Shown here: piece by piece, positions 19,413 through 31,186 of the stretch
Layout: each line of letters opens with the position of its first letter
Numbering within the stretch: the stretch's first letter is position 1
Assembly: GCA_040954445.1 (NCBI GenBank)
Contig: CP144361.1
Location: 1,828,293-1,892,292 of the forward strand
DNA length: 64,000 bases
Direction of reading: 5' to 3'
DNA from: Burkholderia sp.
Lineage (GTDB): Bacteria; Pseudomonadota; Gammaproteobacteria; Burkholderiales; Burkholderiaceae
Notes under the pieces: generated by a model
What the model saw: the letters and a program-made list of their open reading frames with translations, nothing else
Databases searched by the model: none
What the model was told of the DNA's origin: nothing
Position numbers and translations under genes: made by a program

Positions 19413-20632
19413 GGCGTTGTTGCATAAATCGAGTGTGAGGACGCAATAGCATCGACGGGCAATTTCAGGCGATACGAACAGATTGCGGACGAGCGAGGTC
19501 CGCCATACGCTTGATGAAGCCGACGCGAATGGAGACCTCGGTCGCCTGCGCCTCGATGTGACGCGCCCAGAGACAGTTGCCGGTGAGGGTCTTGAACCGA
19601 TACATCGCATTCTCGGCAAGCGATCGCCGGTGGTAGCCACTGTCTTGCTTCCATTCTCGACGACCGTCACGGGCAATTGCATCAACCGCGCCATTACGCC
19701 ACGCCGCACCGGGCATATCCGCTGGCCAATGAACGGCACCCTCGCGTGGCGGAATCGAAGGAATAGCACTGCGTGCAGCAATGGCCGCATGGCATGGCTT
19801 GGTGTCATAGGCACCATCACCGCCGATGACATCGATTTGTTCTTCGCGTGGAATCTGGTCGAGCAACTTGGCCAGAGCGTCACCGTCAGCCACATTCTGA
19901 TTCGTCATTAGCGCGGCATGCACTTGACCCGTATTCGCGTTGAGCGCGAGATGGACTTTACGCCACGTGCGCCGCTTCGAGTAGCCGTGCTGGCGCACCT
20001 TCCATTCACCTTCTCCATAGACCTTCAGACCGGTGCTGTCGACAACCAGATGGATCGGTTCATTGTCGCGAAGGATTGGCAGTTCGACATCAAGCGTTTT
20101 CGCCCGGCAACAGAGCGTGGTGTAATTTTGTACCGGCAAGCTCTGGAAGGCCAGATCGCGCAGACTTTGGGTGAAACCTTGCAGGGCGCGCAATATCAGT
20201 CGATAGATGGTCTTCACGCCAAGTAATGTCTGAATCAGGCGTATCGCCGTATAAAGACGGGCGACCACGCGTGGGTATGGCGTCGGGTATTCTGGCAAGG
20301 ACGGCTTCATCTATCCATATTGTTACGTTCCCCCGGTTGATCATTGTTACGTTCCCCCGGTTGATCATTGTTACGTTCCCCCGGTTGATCATTGTTACGT
20401 TCCCCAGGTTGATCATTGTTACGTTCCCCCGGTTGATCAGGCCTTCATTATAGGCCGCCCAATTCCTGACACGGTAGCGTGCCTTCGGCTCACCTTTCTT
20501 GTGTATGTCCTTGCGCATTTTTTTGGCAAAAATTAGGCAATTACTCTGGAATCTGACTTGATAACAGGAGGCTGGCCCCGTCCGTTGGACGTAAACCGTT
20601 ACCGGCTCTCGCTAGATTTATGCAACAACGCC
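19413..20632 (-). mobile_element. IS903-group element with an internal tandem repeat
   Basis: Both TIRs are present, but the element is 1220 bp because of four extra copies of a 24-bp unit in the 5' part of the transposase (20319-20438). A frameshift near 20240 separates the N-terminal part from an otherwise long C-terminal frame. Confidence 0.92.
20319..20438. repeat. 24-bp tandem repeat, five units
   Basis: Five units of a 24-bp sequence, one with a single substitution (C to A). They are in frame and repeat eight residues (INRGNVTM) in the minus-strand transposase. Other copies of the element carry one unit. Confidence 0.95.
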
Positions 20633-20640
20633 CGAAAAAT

Positions 20641-20669
20641 TTGACATGAGCCTCATAAGAGATCAAAAT
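20641..20669 (+). promoter_or_regulatory. Probable promoter of tRNA-Ser
   Basis: TTGACA (20641-20646), a 17-bp spacer and CAAAAT (20664-20669) lie 46 bp before the tRNA. An IS TIR ends 8 bp upstream of the -35 box, so the core promoter survived narrowly. Confidence 0.6.
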
Positions 20670-20714
20670 TAAGAATTTAGAATTTATTATCTAAAGAGCG
20701 TGATTGAAAGTTTT

Positions 20715-20808
20715 GGAGACGTGGCCGAGAGGTCGAAGGCACTCCCCTGCTAAGGGAGCATCTGGGCCAAAACCTGGATCGAGGGTTCGAATCCCTCCGT
20801 CTCCGCCA
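20715..20808 (+). tRNA. tRNA-Ser (anticodon GCT)
   Basis: A class II cloverleaf: acceptor GGAGACG/CGTCTCC, anticodon stem CTCCC/GGGAG with loop CTGCTAA, a long variable arm, T-loop TTCGAAT, discriminator G and encoded CCA. Confidence 0.96.
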
Positions 20809-21070
20809 GGAGGAGGTGACAAGCTCCTCAAGTTCTCAGACTTGAGGATCAGTAGTGATACGGTTCACCCACTCTGCATGCGGATGACACTGTAGGGTGT
20901 TTTTTCTGGAAACCATTCATCTCCTCGGGAAGATTCACCATCCTTGATGACGCTTACTTTTGCATTTGACTTTCGGGTTTGATACCTAGTCTCTCGGGGC
21001 GAGGAACTTCTTTGCAGAGCGTGACACTGGTTGGAATTGCTCTTGAAAAGTACTCGTTTTATCTTCACGG
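20809..21070. other. Non-coding region downstream of tRNA-Ser
   Basis: A hairpin CCTCAAGT/ACTTGAGG (20827-20848) lies just after the tRNA without a T-tract. A stretch near 20951-20984 resembles 51986-52020 (see findings). No gene is recognisable. Confidence 0.4.
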
Positions 21071-22179
21071 GGCGTTATTGCATAAATCGAGCGAGATCCG
21101 TTGACGTTTACGCGCAACGGGCGCAGGGGCCAGCCCTCTATCAAGTCAGATTCCAGAGTAACTGCCTAATTTTTCAAAAAAATGCGCAAGGACGTACACA
21201 AGACAGGTGAGACGAAGGCACACTGACCGTGTCAGGAATTGGGCGGCCTATAATGCAGGCCTGATCAACCGGGGGACGGACGATATGGATTATAGATAGA
21301 TGAAGCCGTCTTTGCCAGAATACCCGACGCCATACCCACGCGTGGTCGCCCGCGTCTATACGGCGATGCGCTGATTCAGGTGTTACTTGGCGTGAAGACC
21401 GTCTATCGACTGACGTTGCGCGACCTGCAAGGTTTCACCCAAAGTCTGCGCGATCTGGCCTTCCAGAGCTTGTCGGTGCTGAATTACACCACGCTCTGTC
21501 GCCGGGCAAAAACGCTTGGTGTCGAGCTGCCAATCCTTCGCGACAACGAACCGATCCATCTGGTGGTCGACAGCACCGATCGAAGGTCTATGGCGAAGGT
21601 GAATGGAAGGTGCGCCAGCACGGCTACTCGAAGCGGGGCACGTGGCGTAAAGTCCATTTCGCGCTCAACGCGAATACGGCTCAAGTGCATGCCGCGCTCA
21701 TGACGCATCAGAATATGGCTGACGGTGACGCTCTGGCCAAGTTGATTGACCAGATTCCACGCGAAGAACAAATCGATGTCATCGGCGGTGACGGCGCCTA
21801 CGACACCAAGCTATGCCATGCGGCCATTGCTGCACGCGGTGCTATTCCTTGGATTCCGCCACGCGAGGGTGCCGCTCATTGGCCAACGGATAAGCCCGTT
21901 GCGGGGTGGCGTAGCGGCGGCGCTTGATGCAATTGCCCGTCACGGTCGTCGAGCATGGAAGAAAGACAGTGGCTACCACCGGCGATCGCTTGCCGAGAAT
22001 GCGATGTATCGGTTCAAGACGCTCACCGGCAAGTGTCTTAGGTCGCGCGTCACATCGAGCGACCGAGGTCGCCCTTCGCGTCGGCGGCGGATCTCGTTTG
22101 TCTGTAATCCGTTCGTATCGCTTGAAATTATGCCCTTCGATGCCATTGTTTCCTCACGCTCGATTTATGCAACAACGCC
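21071..22179 (+). mobile_element. IS903-group element, both TIRs, degenerate
   Basis: It starts with TIR GGCGTTATTGCATAAATC and ends with the 3' TIR 6 bp before the dedD start. Transposase frames are broken near 21220, 21290 and 21580, and the 3' part is shortened near 22050-22085. Confidence 0.88.
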
Positions 22180-22185
22180 CCATAC

Positions 22186-22962
22186 ATGGGAATTTTCTCG
22201 TTCAGCAAGAAGAAAAATGGTGATGCGCCGTCCCGATATAGATCGCAATCCGGCTCCTGGAGCCTACACAGGGAGCGAGTCGAGCGGTGCACCACGCGCC
22301 GCGCCGAGCAGTCCTCGGACGCGATGATGCTCGACCCAACCCTCTCCGAAAAACAACGCGCGCGCCGGCGTCTGGTCGGCGCGATCGCGTTGGTAGTCGC
22401 CGCGGTGATCGTACTGCCGATGATCCTCGATACGCATCCGAAACCCGTCACCGACGATATCGCGATCGACATCCCAAATAAGCCTGCTTATGCGGGCCCC
22501 TCGCGCGATGAGGATCCGGTCGATACACAGACTGGCGTCGTGCACGACGAGCTGACCGCCACGGACACGGTCGACGACACGCAGACGGCGCAATCCGCCA
22601 CTTCCTCCGACAGCACGGTCGCCCTAGTATTAGCCAAGCCAGCTCAGCAGCAAACCTCGCAGCAGGTTGTGGCCAAGCCCACCACGGCGCAGCCGCTCGC
22701 GCACGCGGCCACTGCGAACGGCACCTCGCCCTCGCAGGCGACCGGCGCGCGCTTCGCGGTGCAGCTTGGTTTATTCCCGGAAGAAACCACCGCGCTGGGT
22801 TGGGCCGAAAAATTGAAAGCGGCGGGGGTGCCCGCATATGTTGAACCTTGCAAACAGGCCGACGGTAGTGCGACTACACGGCTGCGGGCGGGCCCGTTTG
22901 CCGACCGCGCGGCAGCCTCGGCCGCGATCGCGAAGGTGCGCGACACGGGCCTGACCCAGTAA
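22186..22962 (+). CDS. dedD: SPOR-domain cell-division protein DedD-like
   Basis: A 258-residue inner-membrane protein with a short cytoplasmic N-terminus, one transmembrane helix at about residues 62-81 (RRLVGAIALVVAAVIVLPMI), a low-complexity periplasmic linker, and a C-terminal SPOR domain that binds denuded glycan strands at the septum (ARFAVQLGLFPEE onwards). Residues ~17-45 look unlike the basic segment I expect in Burkholderia DedD and may reflect compensating frameshifts. The ATG lies only 6 bp after an IS terminus, so the native ribosome-binding site and promoter are lost. cvpA follows after 6 bp. Confidence 0.85.
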   Translation: MGIFSFSKKKNGDAPSRYRSQSGSWSLHRERVERCTTRRAEQSSDAMMLDPTLSEKQRARRRLVGAIALVVAAVIVLPMILDTHPKPVTDDIAIDIPNKPAYAGPSRDEDPVDTQTGVVHDELTATDTVDDTQTAQSATSSDSTVALVLAKPAQQQTSQQVVAKPTTAQPLAHAATANGTSPSQATGARFAVQLGLFPEETTALGWAEKLKAAGVPAYVEPCKQADGSATTRLRAGPFADRAAASAAIAKVRDTGLTQ

Positions 22963-22968
22963 GCGCCG

Positions 22969-23463
22969 ATGCTGACCGCATTCGACTACGCCGTGCTGGC
23001 GGTGATCGGTCTGTCAGCCTTGCGCGGCGCGTGGCGTGGCTTCGTCTCCGAAATCTTCGGACTGATCGGCTGGCTGATGGCGTTTTTCGTGGCCTGCCGT
23101 TATGTCGGCGTCGTGGTGCGCTATATTCCGTCCACCTGGCCGGGTGGAGCACTGATCCAGTGGGTGGTCGTCTTCGTGGCGATCATAATCGGCGTAGTAC
23201 TGGTCGCTGGCGTGGCCAATGCGCTGCTGTCTCGCCTGGCGAAAACGACCGGCCTGGGCGGCGTGGAGCGCTCGCTGGGGCTGCTGTTCGGGCTGGTGCG
23301 CGGCGTGCTGTTGGTCTTGCTGCTGGTGGCTGCGGGCGGGCTGACCGAGTTGCCAAAACAGGATTGCTGGCGCAACGGGCTCTTGCGTCCATTCGCCGAG
23401 CAGGGCTTGCGCGATTTTAAGCCGTTCCTGCTCGAGAGGCTGACTAAGTATATCCACATCTGA
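22969..23463 (+). CDS. cvpA: CvpA family membrane protein
   Basis: A 164-residue protein with four predicted transmembrane helices, beginning MLTAFDYAVLAVIGLSALRG, typical of CvpA (colicin V production protein family; in proteobacteria implicated in envelope homeostasis). It lies 6 bp after dedD, so they form an operon. In Burkholderia purF normally follows. Here the DNA after the stop is IS debris and purF is missing. Confidence 0.93.
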   Translation: MLTAFDYAVLAVIGLSALRGAWRGFVSEIFGLIGWLMAFFVACRYVGVVVRYIPSTWPGGALIQWVVVFVAIIIGVVLVAGVANALLSRLAKTTGLGGVERSLGLLFGLVRGVLLVLLLVAAGGLTELPKQDCWRNGLLRPFAEQGLRDFKPFLLERLTKYIHI

Positions 23464-23502
23464 TGATGCAGCACTCGCTGCTGGGCTTTCAAGAGCGAAA
23501 AA

Positions 23503-23668
23503 GATTGTTGCATAAATTGAGCGTGAGGACGTAATGGAACGGATTGCGGACGAGCGAGATCCCCCATACGGGGTTGATTACGCCGACAGCGAACGGCGAC
23601 CCTCGGTCCGCCCCCCGAGGGGTCGATGTGACGCGCCGAGAGACAGTGTCCGGTGAGCGTTTTACACC
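23503..23668 (-). mobile_element. IS903-group 3' fragment, very degenerate
   Basis: The TIR remnant TTGTTGCATAAATTGAGCG and about 140 bp of transposase 3' end have many substitutions and small insertions. It is cut by a plus-strand 5' fragment. Confidence 0.75.
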
Positions 23669-23908
23669 GGTGTTGTTGTATAAATCTAGCGAGAGCCGGT
23701 GACGTTTACGCGCAATAGTCGTGACTAGCCCCCTGTGATCAATAGATTCCAGAGTAACTTCCTAATTTTTTCCAAGAAGATTCGCCGGGACATAGGCAAG
23801 ATATATGAGCCGAAGGCACGCTACCGTCTCCGGAACTGAGCGGGCCTCGCGACCGTTGTGCGTAAACTAAACGGTTAACGGCTCTCGCTCGATTTATGCA
23901 ACAACGCC
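23669..23908. mobile_element. IS903-group 5' fragments in opposite orientations
   Basis: 23669-23840 is a plus-strand TIR, leader and transposase start (scrambled, with a TGATCAATA scrap near 23737). 23841-23908 is a minus-strand leader and TIR. Nothing is coding. Confidence 0.7.
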
Positions 23909-24323
23909 GATGTATGGCTGGCCAGAATGTGGCGGCTCCGGTTTTGCTAGAAACAGATTTGGAGTAAAACGCATTATTTAAATTGGAGTCTGAGATGTTG
24001 CAAAAAGTGGACCTGCAGGAAGTTGCGCTGGCAGCGAAGGAAAAAGCGCGTAGCGCGACCGAAGATGCCTCTAGCACCGCAAAATTCAAACGGTGGTCCG
24101 TCCCCTTCTTTTCAGGGGTGGAAGCGTACTATCGTCCTGCGCTTGCTGCGCGGTAAAGCCGTTGATGCCGTTTCTCGTAAAGTCGGCGGCACGCTCGCCT
24201 AGCTCGAGCAATGGTATAAACTCGCCCTGGCAGGCATCGAAGCTCTTGATCACGAATTTCGGACCAATAGCCTAATTGAAAGGCGTGTCTGAACAACTGA
24301 ATCTGTTTCAATATGCCTAAAAA
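23909..24323. other. Relic region before lgt
   Basis: I find no intact gene. An ATG at 23995 opens MLQKVDLQEVALAAKEKARS, which soon dies. From about 24125 to 24240 a plus-strand frame reads TIVLRLLRGKAVDAVSRKVG, a stop, then LEQWYKLALAGIE. This looks like the HTH N-terminus of a different transposase (IS3-type OrfA is my best guess). A 22-bp micro-palindrome lies at 24246. Confidence 0.4.
24246..24267. mobile_element. 22-bp micro-palindrome, IS630-end type
   Basis: TTGATC at one end and a one-base-altered GACCAA at the other, followed by TA (24268-24269). Same family as 27033, 35785 and 36681. Confidence 0.65.
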
Positions 24324-25211
24324 TCATAAATGAGGATAGGCTGTTCCGAGCCGCGTGCTCATCAGCATCAGCACGCCGGCGACGATCATCGGCAGCGATA
24401 GCCACTGGCCTATCGACAAGCCCAGCGCGAGTAGGCCGAGGAAATCGTCGGGCGCGCGCGCGAACTCCACCGTAAAACGTGCCAGGCCATAACCGATCAA
24501 GAACAGCGCCGAAGCGGCACCGGTCGGGCGTGCCTTGCGCGAGAAGAAGAACAGCAACAAGAAGAGCGTGATGCCCTCCAGCGCCATCTCGTAGAGCTGC
24601 GAAGGATGACGCGGTAGCATATGGTACTGCATGAATATCTCGTTCAGATTCCACTGCGCGGCGATGTTGGGATGATGCCTGAGCCAGATCGCGTCGTCCC
24701 GTGAGGCACCCGGGAACAGCATCGCCCAGCGCGCATCGGGGTTCGTCACGCGGCCCCACAACTCGCCGTTAATGAAGTTGCCGAAGCGGCCTGCGGCCAG
24801 GCCGGTGGGCACCATTGGTGCAATGAAATCGGTCACCTGCAGCCAGGTGCGCTTGCGCTGCCAGGCGAAGAGTACCATCGCGGCTAGCACGCTGAGGAAG
24901 CCGCCGTGGAACGACATCCCGCCTTCCCAGACGCGGAAGATTTCGAGTGGATGCGCGAAGTAGTAGCCAGCCTTGTAAAACAACACATAGCCAAGCCGCC
25001 CACCCAGGACCACGCCGAGCACACCGTAAAACATTATGTCGTCGATGTCTTTGGCGGTCCAGCCTTGCGCGATGACATGCGGAAGCTTGAGCCGCACACG
25101 ACCGACGACGATCGCCGCGATGAAGCCGACGAGATACATGAGCCCGTACCAGCGCACGGCTAACGGTCCGAGATGAGTCGCGACGGGATCGAAATTGGGG
25201 TGAATGATCAT
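24324..25211 (-). CDS. lgt: Prolipoprotein diacylglyceryl transferase
   Basis: The 295-residue integral membrane enzyme transfers diacylglycerol from phosphatidylglycerol to the lipobox cysteine of prelipoproteins. The Lgt signature [16 protein letters not shown] is present, along with RHPSQLYEM and about seven hydrophobic helices. The start is [26 protein letters not shown] at 25211; the frame is open further upstream but unlike the family. Lipoprotein substrates in this window include the glycine-zipper protein (35222) and MlaA (52979). Upstream DNA is IS relic. Confidence 0.94.
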   Translation of the reverse strand: MIIHPNFDPVATHLGPLAVRWYGLMYLVGFIAAIVVGRVRLKLPHVIAQGWTAKDIDDIMFYGVLGVVLGGRLGYVLFYKAGYYFAHPLEIFRVWEGGMSFHGGFLSVLAAMVLFAWQRKRTWLQVTDFIAPMVPTGLAAGRFGNFINGELWGRVTNPDARWAMLFPGASRDDAIWLRHHPNIAAQWNLNEIFMQYHMLPRHPSQLYEMALEGITLFLLLFFFSRKARPTGAASALFLIGYGLARFTVEFARAPDDFLGLLALGLSIGQWLSLPMIVAGVLMLMSTRLGTAYPHL

Positions 25212-25360
25212 AAGTCGGTGTCGAGGGTTGCTGAATCGGCGCGGCGTTCGTGCACCGCGCCTGTTTTGTGATGGTACGATCCCGCCCGCCAGCGCACGAT
25301 GGATGACGCCCATGCGGCGCAGGTTGGCGTTGAAATCTGGCAAGAGCTGGTGACGTTTAC

Positions 25361-25390
25361 ATGTATCGGTCGGGGCGCGCTCCCCTGTTA
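25361..25390 (-). repeat. IS903-group 5'-end debris
   Basis: A short remnant resembling the leader (GGTGACGTTTAC and CGCTCCCCT) directly before an IS630 end. Confidence 0.45.
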
Positions 25391-25682
25391 TTGATCAAAA
25401 ATACGCGATCTTGAATTAAGCTGTATAGCGAATCGGTTAATGCATGAAATATTGATCCACAATTTGTGATCTTGAAATTTCGGCTCAATAAAGAGCGACA
25501 CGCTTTGCTGATTTCTGGAGACGACGCAGATGGCTGATGACGGCTTTCTTGAGATGCCCCTTGGGGCGGGCCGGAGCCCGCTTCGTCACGTTCGCTTTCA
25601 GATCTGCGTTGAGCATCTCTTCTGGATTGAGATCCGGACTGTACGACGGCAGGCAGAACACCTCGATCTTGTCGACGTGCTC
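25391..25682 (-). pseudogene. IS630-family transposase relic with nested element
   Basis: The right end TTGATC at 25391 (after TA) and the C-terminal part of the same IS630 transposase as at 9719 are present. A 37-bp element (25452-25488) is inserted in it, and it is truncated by an IS903-group TIR at 25683. Confidence 0.8.
25452..25488. mobile_element. 37-bp IS630-type mini-element with TA duplication
   Basis: It begins TTGATCC and ends GGCTCAA between TA at 25450-25451 and 25489-25490. Comparison with 9768-9790, where the host sequence runs through uninterrupted, shows it is an insertion. Confidence 0.8.
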
Positions 25683-25976
25683 GGCGTTGTTGCATAAATC
25701 GAGCGAGATCCGTTGACGTTTACGCGCAACGGTCGCTGGGCCAGCCCCCTATCAAGTCAGATTCCAGAGTAACTGCCTCATTTCGCCAAGAAAATGCGCA
25801 AGGACATACAACAAGACAGGTGAGCCGAAGGCCAGGCTACCGTGTCAGGAATTGGGCGGCCTATAATGCAGGCCTGATCAACCGGAGGAACGTAACAATA
25901 TGGATAGATGAAGCCATCCTTGCCAGAATACCCGATGCCATACCCACACGTGGTCTCCCGTGTCTATGCGGCACTA
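25683..25976 (+). mobile_element. IS903-group 5' fragment
   Basis: The TIR, leader and about 60 transposase codons (one frameshift at GEPKARLP), cut by the TIR of the minus-strand copy at 25977. Confidence 0.88.
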
Positions 25977-27030
25977 GGCGTTGTTGCATAAATCGAGTGT
26001 GAGGATGCAATAGCATTTACGGGCATAATTTTAGGCAATACGAACTGATTGCGGACGAGCGAGGTCCGCCATACGGTTGATGACTCCGACGCGAATAGAG
26101 ACCTCGGTCGCCTGCGAGTCGATGTGACGCGCCCAGAGACAGTTGCGGGTGAGGGTCTTGAACCGATACATCGCATTCTCGGCAAGCGATCGCCGGTGGT
26201 AGCCACTGTGTTGCTTCCATTCTCGACGACCGTCACAGGCAATTGCATCAACCGCGCCATTACGCCACGCCGCACCGGGCATATCCGCTGGCCAATGAAC
26301 GGCACCCTCGCGTGGCGGAATCGAAGGAATAGCACTGCGTGCAGCAATGGCCGCATGGCATGGCTTGGTGTCGTAGGCACCATCACCGCCGATGACATCG
26401 ATTTGTTCTTCGCGTGGAATCTGGTCGAGCAACTTGGCCAGAGCGTCAGCATCAGCCACATTCTGATTCGTCATTAGCGCGGCATGCACTGGACCCGTAT
26501 TCGCGTTGAGCGCGAGATGGACTTTACGCCACGTGCGCCGCTTCGAGTAGCCGTGCTGGCGCACCTTCCATTCACCTTCTCCATAGACCTTCAGACCGGT
26601 GCTGTCGACAACCAGATAGATCGGTTCATTGTCACGAAGGATCGGTAGTTCGACATCAAGCGTTTTTGCCCGGCGACAGAGCGTGGTGTAATTCGGCACC
26701 GGCAAGCTCGGGAAGGCCAGATAGCGCAGACTTTGGGTGAAACCTTGCAAGGCGCGCAACGTCCGTCGATAGACGGTCTTCACGCCAAGTAATGTCTGAA
26801 TCAGCGTATCGCCGTATAGACACGGGCGACCACGTGTGGGTATGGCATCGGGTATTCTGGCAAGGACGGCTTCATCTATCCATATTGTTACGTTCCCCCG
26901 GTTGATCAGGCTTTCATTATAGGCCGCCCAATTCCTGACACGGTAGCGTGCCTTCGGCTCACCTTTTTTGTGTATGTCCTTGCGCATTTTCTTGGCAAAA
27001 ATTAGGCAGTTACTCTGGAATCTGGCTTGA
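25977..27030 (-). mobile_element. IS903-group element, 5' TIR lost, transposase intact
   Basis: The 3' TIR is at 25977. The transposase frame is complete, but the leader is cut at 27030 by a 22-bp TA-flanked palindrome and the 5' TIR is absent, so this copy cannot move by itself although it may supply transposase. Confidence 0.93.
26031..26987 (-). CDS. IS5-family (IS903 group) transposase, full length
   Basis: A 318-residue DDE transposase from MRKDIHKKGEPKARYRVRN to ARPQSVRIA. The catalytic residues are visible: D in VVDSTGLKVYGEGEWKVRQHG, D in GGDGAYDT, and E in YHRRSLAENAMYRFK (the Y-x2-R-x3-E pattern). The similarity to IS903 transposase (GTGLKIFGEGEWKVRQHG, SADGAYDT, GYHRRSLAET) is close. 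Variants A in NVADADALA and C in IACDGRR differ from the other intact copy, and their effect on activity is unknown. It is one of only two uninterrupted frames in the window. Confidence 0.95.
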   Translation of the reverse strand: MRKDIHKKGEPKARYRVRNWAAYNESLINRGNVTIWIDEAVLARIPDAIPTRGRPCLYGDTLIQTLLGVKTVYRRTLRALQGFTQSLRYLAFPSLPVPNYTTLCRRAKTLDVELPILRDNEPIYLVVDSTGLKVYGEGEWKVRQHGYSKRRTWRKVHLALNANTGPVHAALMTNQNVADADALAKLLDQIPREEQIDVIGGDGAYDTKPCHAAIAARSAIPSIPPREGAVHWPADMPGAAWRNGAVDAIACDGRREWKQHSGYHRRSLAENAMYRFKTLTRNCLWARHIDSQATEVSIRVGVINRMADLARPQSVRIA

Positions 27031-27032
27031 TA

Positions 27033-27054
27033 TTGATCCGCAATTTGTGATCAA
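27033..27054. mobile_element. 22-bp micro-palindrome, TA-flanked
   Basis: TTGATC…GATCAA between TA at 27031-27032 and 27055-27056, lying exactly where the 5' end of one IS903-group copy is lost and 3 bp before the TIR of the next. Confidence 0.75.
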
Positions 27055-27058
27055 TATG

Positions 27059-28192
27059 GGCGTTGTTGCATAAATCGAGCGCTAGGACGCAATGGCATCG
27101 ACGGGCATAATTTCAGGTAATGCGAACGGATTGCGGACGAGCGAGGTCCGCCATGCGGTTGATGACGCCGCCGCGCAGGCGACCTCGGTCGCCTGCGCGG
27201 CGATGTGACGCGCCCAGAGACAGTGGCCGGTGAGGGTCTTGAACCGATACATCGCATTCTCGGCAAGCGATCGCCGGTGGTAGCCACTGTGTTGCTTCCA
27301 TTCTCGACGACCGTCACGGGCAATTGCATCAACCGCGCCATTACGCCACGCCGCACCGGGCATATCCGCTGGCCAATGAGCGGCACCCTCGCGTGGCGGA
27401 ATCGAAGGAATAGCACTGCGTGCAGCAATGGCCGCATGGCATGGCTTGGTGTCGTAGGCACCGTCACCGCCGATGACATCGATTTGTTCTTCGCGTGGAA
27501 TCTGGTCGAGCAACTGGGCCAGAGCGTCACCGTCAGCCACATTCTGATTCGTCATTAGCGCGGCATGCACTTGACCTGTATTCGCGTTGAGCGCGAGATG
27601 GACTTTACGCCACGTGCGCCGCTTCGAGTAGCCGTGCTGGCGCACCTTCCATTCACCTTCTCCATAGACCTTCAGACCGGTGCTGTCGACAACCAGATGG
27701 ATCGGTTCATTGTCACGAAGGATCGGCAGTTCGACATCAAGCGTTTTTGCCCGGCGACAGAGCGTGGTGTAATTCGGCACCGGCAAGCTCGGGAAGGCCA
27801 AATCGCGCAGACTTTGGGTGAAACCTTACAGGGCGCGCAAGGTCAGTCGATAGACGGTCTTCACGCCAAGTAATGCCTGAATCAGCGTATCGCCGTATAG
27901 ACACGGGATAGACACGGGCGACCACGTGTGGGTATGGCATCGGGTATTCTGGCAAGGACGGCTTCATCTATCCATATTGTTACGTTCCCCCGGTTGATCA
28001 GGCCTTCATTATAGGCCGCCCAATTCCTGACACGGTAGCGTGCCTTCGGCTCACCTGTCTTGTGTATGTCCTTGCGCATTTTCTTGGAAAAAAATTAGGC
28101 AGTTACTCTGGAATCTGACTTGATAGGGATCTGGCCCCGAGACTGTTGTGCGTAAACATCAATGGATCTCGCTCGATTTATGCAACAACGCC
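27059..28192 (-). mobile_element. IS903-group element, full length, frameshifted
   Basis: Both TIRs are present (1134 bp). An 11-bp duplication near 27896-27918 (TAGACACGGGA) shifts the transposase frame after PCL. The remaining frame (27082-27801) covers the catalytic domain, with a C-terminal shift near 27170. Confidence 0.92.
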
Positions 28193-28379
28193 GGTTCAAG
28201 ACCCTCACCGGCAACTGTCTTTGGTCGCGTCACATCGAGGCGCAGGCGACAGAGGTCTCCATTCGCGTCGGCGTCATCAACCGTATGGCGCACCTCGCTC
28301 GTCCGCCATCCGTTCGTATCGCCTGAAATTATCCCGTCGATGCTATTGCATCCTCACACTCGATTTATGCAACAACGCC
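28193..28379 (+). mobile_element. IS903-group 3' fragment
   Basis: The last ~50 transposase codons and the 3' TIR in plus orientation, adjoining the opposite-strand copy on its left. Confidence 0.87.
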
Positions 28380-28539
28380 GCGTTTCCGCTCTTCTCGACC
28401 GATTGTTTCCGTGCAGAATCTGCGCTATGTCCTGAATTTTCGTATCCGAATATCGCGGCCTGGCGGAGAAATTCGGATGAACGCACGGTGAAACCAAAAG
28501 TAAACGCCTGGTTAGAAATTCGCTAACTCTTTGTTCATG

Positions 28540-30055
<1,516 letters not shown>

Positions 30056-30060
30056 TTGGA

Positions 30061-31186
30061 GGCGTTGTTGCATAAATCGAGCGCGAGGACGCAATGGCAT
30101 CGACGGGCATAATTTCAGGCGATACGAACGGATTGCGGACGAGCGAGGTCCGCCATACGGTTGATGACGCCGCCGCGCAGGCGACCGAGGTCGCCTGCGC
30201 GGCGATGTGACGCGCCCAGAGACAGTGGCCGGTGAGGGTCTTGAACCGATACATCGCATTCTCGGCAAGCGATCGCCGGTGGTAGCCACTGTGTTGCTTC
30301 CATTCTCGACGACCGTCACGGGCAATTGCATCAACCGCGCCATTACGCCACGCCGCACCGGGCATATCCGCTGGCCAATGAGCGGCACCCTCGCGTGGCG
30401 GAATCGAAGGAATAGCACTGCGTGCAGCAATGGCCGCATGGCATGGCTTGGTGTCGTAGGCACCGTCACCGCCGATGACATCGATTTGTTCTTCGCGTGG
30501 AATCTGGTCGAGCAACTTGGCCAGAGCGTCACCGTCAGCCACATTCTGATTCGTCATTAGCGCGGCATGCACTTGACCTGTATTCGCGTTGAGCGCGAGA
30601 TGGACTTTACGCCCCACGTGCGCCGCTTCGAGTAGCTGTGCTGGCGGCACTTTCCATGCACCTTCTCCATAGACCTTCAGACCGGTGCTGTCGACAACCA
30701 GATGGATCGGTTCGTTGTCGCGAAGGATCGGCAGTTCGACATCAAGCGTTTTTGCCCGGCGACAGAGCGTGGTGTAATTCGGCACCGGCAAGCTCGGGAA
30801 GGCCAAATCACGCAGACTTTGGGTGAAACCTCGCAGGGCGCGCAAGGTCAGTCGATAGACGGTCTTCACGCCAAGTAATGCCTGAATCAGCGTATCGCCG
30901 TATAGACACGGGCGACCACGTGTGGGTATGGCATCGGGTATTCTGGCAAGGACGGCTTCATCTATCCATATTGTTACGTTCCCCCGGTTGATCAGGCCTT
31001 CATTATAGGCCGCCCAATTCCTGACACGGTAGCGTGCCTTCGGCTCACCTGTCTTGTGTATGTCTTTGCGCATTTTCTTGGAAAAAAATTAGGCAGTTAC
31101 TCTGGAATCTGACTTGATAGGGATCTGGCTCCGAGACTGTTGTGCGTAAACATCAATGGATCTCGCTCGATTTATGCAACAACGCC
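30061..31186 (-). mobile_element. IS903-group element, full length, altered frame
   Basis: Both TIRs are present (1126 bp). The minus-strand frame is open from MRKDIHK at 31073 down through the 3' TIR to 30036. Two compensating shifts replace EWKVRQHGYSKRRTWRKV by AWKVPPAQLLEAAHVGRKV, and a third shift alters the C-terminus (VACAAASSTVWR). It is probably inactive. The same replaced segment occurs in the plus-strand neighbour. Confidence 0.92.

Noticed and set aside
20319..20438. CRISPR-like regular repeat array
   Set aside because: The units are directly abutting 24-mers with no spacers and lie in frame in a transposase gene; no cas gene is present.
24125..24245. A live small transposase or regulator upstream of lgt
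   Set aside because: The frame contains a stop and has no end sequences; recorded only as a relic.
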